Shown: positions 5,784 to 7,783 of the stretch, in pieces | Layout: each line of letters opens with the position of its first letter | Numbering within the stretch: the first letter of the stretch is position 1 | Assembly (NCBI GenBank): GCA_036267755.1 | Contig: DATAVK010000027.1 | Location: 1-7,783, forward strand | Source: DATAVK01 sp036267755 | GTDB lineage: Bacteria; Actinomycetota; Actinomycetes; JAFAQI01 | Length of the DNA: 7,783 nt | Reading direction: 5' to 3' | Position numbers and translations under genes: made by a program | Notes under the pieces: model-generated | Database searches by the model: none | Told to the model about the DNA's origin: nothing | The model's input: the letters and a program-made list of their open reading frames with translations, nothing else

Positions 5784-6185
5784 ATGCGAGTCCGTGACGC
5801 CATGTCCACCGTCGTTCTCACGATCGGTCCCACTCACACGCTGCGTGACGCCGCGCGCGAGATGTCTCGGCGCAGGATCGGCGCCGCCGTCGTCATGGAT
5901 ACCGATCGGGCGCACCCCGGCATCATCACCGAGCGCGACGTGCTCAACGCCGTGGGCGCCGGCCAGGACCTCGACACCGAGCAGGTCGGAGCCCACCTCA
6001 CCGAAGACATCGTCGCGGCATCGCCGGAGTGGTCGCTCGATGACGCGGCGGCCGCGATGGTCGCCGGCGGCTTCCGCCACCTCGTGGTTTGCGAGGGCCC
6101 CGAGGTAGTCGGGATGCTTTCCGTGCGCGACGTCGTACGGGTGTCGTTCGGCGTGACCGCGCCTGTGGCGTCGCCGACGGCCTGA
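5784..6185 (+). CDS. Tandem CBS-domain protein (Bateman module)
   Basis: The 133 residues consist of two CBS domains and nothing else. CBS1 (about 1-57) starts with VRDAMSTVVLTIGP and ends with GIITERDVL (46-54). CBS2 (about 68-121) runs from VGAHLTEDIV through GFRHLVV (96-102) to GMLSVRDVV (110-118). Such stand-alone Bateman modules usually bind adenine nucleotides or S-adenosylmethionine in the cleft between the domains; the conserved Asp52 and Asp116 after each (S/T)xRD turn are typical ribose-contacting positions. The partner and ligand are unknown. It sits 32 bases after ilvE and 42 before the FAH gene, all on one strand. A generic stress or energy sensor is as likely as a role tied to amino-acid metabolism. 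Confidence 0.88.
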   Translation: MRVRDAMSTVVLTIGPTHTLRDAAREMSRRRIGAAVVMDTDRAHPGIITERDVLNAVGAGQDLDTEQVGAHLTEDIVAASPEWSLDDAAAAMVAGGFRHLVVCEGPEVVGMLSVRDVVRVSFGVTAPVASPTA

Positions 6186-6215
6186 ACCGCCATCGGCGCT
6201 CGCGGGGCCGCCCAA

Positions 6216-6221
6216 TAGGGT
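6216..6221 (+). promoter_or_regulatory. Candidate -10 of the FAH-gltX unit, possibly leaderless transcript
   Basis: TAGGGT ends six bases before ATG 6228, in the 42-base gap after the CBS gene. It is identical to the leuB hexamer. GAGG (6223-6226) is only one base from the ATG and too close to act as a ribosome binding site, so a leaderless start is the better reading. No clear -35 is seen. Confidence 0.5.
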
Positions 6222-6227
6222 CGAGGC

Positions 6228-6989
6228 ATGCGGATCGCCCGGTACTCCTTCGACGACGAGGTGTCTTTCGGTGTCGTCACCGAGGACGACGTCATGGCTC
6301 AGATCAGCGGCCACCCGTTCACCCCGGTGGAGTTCACCGGCGTGCGGACCCCCCTGGACGCGGTGCGGCTGCTGCCGCCGGTGCTCCCCAGCAAGGTGGT
6401 GGCGATCGGGAAGAACTACGCCGACCACGCTACCGAAATGGGTGGCGAGGTCCCCGAGCAGCCGCTGATCTTCCTCAAGCCATCGACGTCGGTCGTCGGC
6501 CACGGTGACGCGATCGCCTACCCGCCGTCGTCGTCGCGGGTCGACTTCGAGGGCGAGCTGGCCGTGGTCATCGGGCGGCTTTGCCGCGACGTCCCCGAGG
6601 CAGTCGCGATGGAGGCCGTCTTCGGCTACGCCTGCGCGAACGACGTCACGGCGCGTGACCAGCAGCGCTCGGACGGTCAGTGGTCGCGCGCCAAGGGCTA
6701 CGACACGTTCTGCCCGTTCGGGCCGTGGATCGAGACCGACCTCGACGCCTCCGACCTGCGCATCACGACCACCCTCGAGGGGGAGATCAAGCAGGACAGC
6801 CGGACCTCGCTGATCGTCCACAAGATCCCGGCGCTCATCGCCTACATCACCGCGTGCATGACCCTGCTGCCCGGCGACGTCATCCTCACCGGTACGCCGG
6901 AAGGCGTCGGCCCGATGCAGATCGGGGATCAGGTCACCGTGGAGATCGAAGGAATCGGCCAGTTGACCAACCGCGTGACGAACCGGTGA
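6228..6989 (+). CDS. Fumarylacetoacetate hydrolase (FAH) family protein
   Basis: This 253-residue protein has the fold of FAH-family enzymes, which act on 2-oxo/enol acids as hydrolases, decarboxylases or isomerases. Seen are KVVAIGKNYADHATEMG (56-72, His67 and Glu70 the likely catalytic pair), IFLKPSTSVVG (81-91), the metal-binding DFEGELAVVIG (106-116, Glu108 and Glu110), NDVTARDQQ (138-146, Asp139 the third ligand) and the C-terminal GDVILTGTPEGVGP (216-229). A short N-terminal subdomain (1-50) precedes the core. All ligands are present, so it should be active. The substrate cannot be assigned; relatives include oxaloacetate decarboxylases and homoprotocatechuate-pathway isomerases. Its stop overlaps the gltX start by four bases. 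This gene next to gltX is a recurring actinobacterial arrangement, which suggests a housekeeping role. Confidence 0.92.
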   Translation: MRIARYSFDDEVSFGVVTEDDVMAQISGHPFTPVEFTGVRTPLDAVRLLPPVLPSKVVAIGKNYADHATEMGGEVPEQPLIFLKPSTSVVGHGDAIAYPPSSSRVDFEGELAVVIGRLCRDVPEAVAMEAVFGYACANDVTARDQQRSDGQWSRAKGYDTFCPFGPWIETDLDASDLRITTTLEGEIKQDSRTSLIVHKIPALIAYITACMTLLPGDVILTGTPEGVGPMQIGDQVTVEIEGIGQLTNRVTNR

Positions 6990-7783
6990 GCGTCCGGCTG
7001 CGGGTGGCACCGTCGCCGACCGGCGACCCGCACGTCGGGACGGCGTACATGTCGCTGTTCAACCTCGCGTTCGTCCGGCGCGAGGGCGGCCAGTTCGTGC
7101 TCCGGGTCGAGGACACCGACCGGGCCCGGTTCCGCGAGGACAGCGAGCAGCAGGTCTACGAGACGTTGCACTGGCTGGGTCTGAACTGGGATGAAGGTCC
7201 GGACATCGGCGGCCCGTATGCGCCGTACCGGCAGTCCGAGCGGCTCGACACCTACCAACCGGTCGTCGATCGGCTGCTCGCGTCGGGGCATGCCTACCAC
7301 TGCTGGTGTACGCCGGAGCGGCTGCAAGCGATGCGGGAGGAGCAGCAGCGGGCCAAGACGCCCACCGGCTACGACCGGTTGTGTCTGGGCAAGACCCGCG
7401 AGCAGCGGGCCGAACTGCCGGGCTTCGCGGAGACACCGGTGGTGCGGATGCTGGTTCCCGACGATGCGCCGCTGCACTTCACCGACCTGATCCGGGGCGA
7501 GGTCAACGCGCCACGGCCGGACGACCAGGTGCTGATGAAGACCGATGGGTATCCGACCTACCACCTGGCGAACGTCGTCGACGACCACGAGATGGGGATC
7601 ACCCACGTCGTGCGCGGCGAGGAGTGGATCGCGTCCACGCCAAAGCACCTGTTGCTCTACCTGTGGCTGGGCTGGCCGCTGCCGCAGTTCGCCCATATGC
7701 CGCTACTGCGCAACGCCGACAAGTCGAAGATCTCCAAGCGCAAGAACCCGGCGGCTCGGCTCACCTGGTTCGTCGACGAAGGC
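6986..7783 (+). CDS. gltX: Glutamyl-tRNA synthetase, 3' end outside window
   Basis: The first 266 codons of a class I aminoacyl-tRNA synthetase run open to the right edge. GTG 6986 overlaps the FAH stop as GTGA, so translation is probably coupled; no separate ribosome binding site is seen. The HIGH-type signature is PSPTGDPHVGTA (9-20) and the KMSKS-type is DKSKISKRKNP (245-255). FVLRVEDTDRAR (37-48) is typical of GluRS. Cys106, Cys108, Tyr129 and Cys133 fit the CxC...YxxxC zinc site known from bacterial GluRS and the related GluQRS. The presence of the KISKR loop and a sequence continuing to the anticodon-binding half argues for full GluRS rather than GluQRS. In Actinobacteria this enzyme is usually non-discriminating and also charges tRNA-Gln for GatCAB; that is family knowledge, not visible here. 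Confidence 0.96.
   Translation, partial: MSVRLRVAPSPTGDPHVGTAYMSLFNLAFVRREGGQFVLRVEDTDRARFREDSEQQVYETLHWLGLNWDEGPDIGGPYAPYRQSERLDTYQPVVDRLLASGHAYHCWCTPERLQAMREEQQRAKTPTGYDRLCLGKTREQRAELPGFAETPVVRMLVPDDAPLHFTDLIRGEVNAPRPDDQVLMKTDGYPTYHLANVVDDHEMGITHVVRGEEWIASTPKHLLLYLWLGWPLPQFAHMPLLRNADKSKISKRKNPAARLTWFVDEG

Noticed and set aside
5562..7010. 482-codon open frame on the minus strand opposite the CBS and FAH genes
   Set aside because: It spans three well-supported plus-strand genes and their gaps and its product is rich in His, Arg, Asp and Gly without a domain. It is a GC-skewed shadow frame.

Overview
The window is GC-rich DNA with strongly GC-ending codons, GTG starts and short intergenic gaps. 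It looks like chromosomal DNA of a high-GC actinomycete. LeuB resembles the mycobacterial enzyme closely, and the order leuB - ilvE - FAH-family hydrolase - gltX is one I associate with actinobacterial chromosomes. I cannot name the genus. I see no transposase, integrase, tRNA, rRNA or CRISPR array, and no stretch above 300 bases without a gene.

Layout. (1) Bases 2-847 hold the 3' part of a membrane PAP2-type phosphatase/phosphotransferase gene, cut by the left window edge. Its visible N-terminus carries a zinc ribbon (two CxxC pairs). (2) Bases 774-978 are a dense regulatory region: a perfect 11-bp inverted repeat, a candidate promoter, a ten-residue leader peptide with four consecutive Leu codons, and a set of mutually exclusive RNA pairings ending in a hairpin that buries the leuA ribosome binding site. 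(3) leuA (979-2658) encodes 2-isopropylmalate synthase. (4) A convergent EamA/DMT-family membrane transporter (2620-3528, minus) overlaps the leuA 3' end by 39 bases. (5) A short divergent region holds a perfect 12-bp palindrome. (6) The plus-strand run is leuB (3609-4655), ilvE (4672-5751), a small two-CBS-domain protein (5784-6185), an FAH-family hydrolase/isomerase (6228-6989) and the first 266 codons of gltX (6986 to the right edge).

How it fits together. LeuA and LeuB catalyse the first and third steps of the leucine branch. IlvE does the last transamination for Leu, Ile and Val. The leuA leader fits a system that senses translation of Leu codons, and by the pairings proposed here it would act on leuA translation initiation. 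The EamA transporter sits between leuA and leuB and could export an amino acid, but that is inference from position only. FAH and gltX are translationally coupled through a 4-base GTGA overlap.

The most interesting signals are the leuA leader, which can be drawn as an H-type pseudoknot competing with a Shine-Dalgarno sequestering hairpin, and a recurring arrangement of a TANNNT hexamer 6-8 bases before a start codon. The second suggests that several genes here (leader peptide, leuB, ilvE, FAH and perhaps eamA) are transcribed as leaderless mRNAs.
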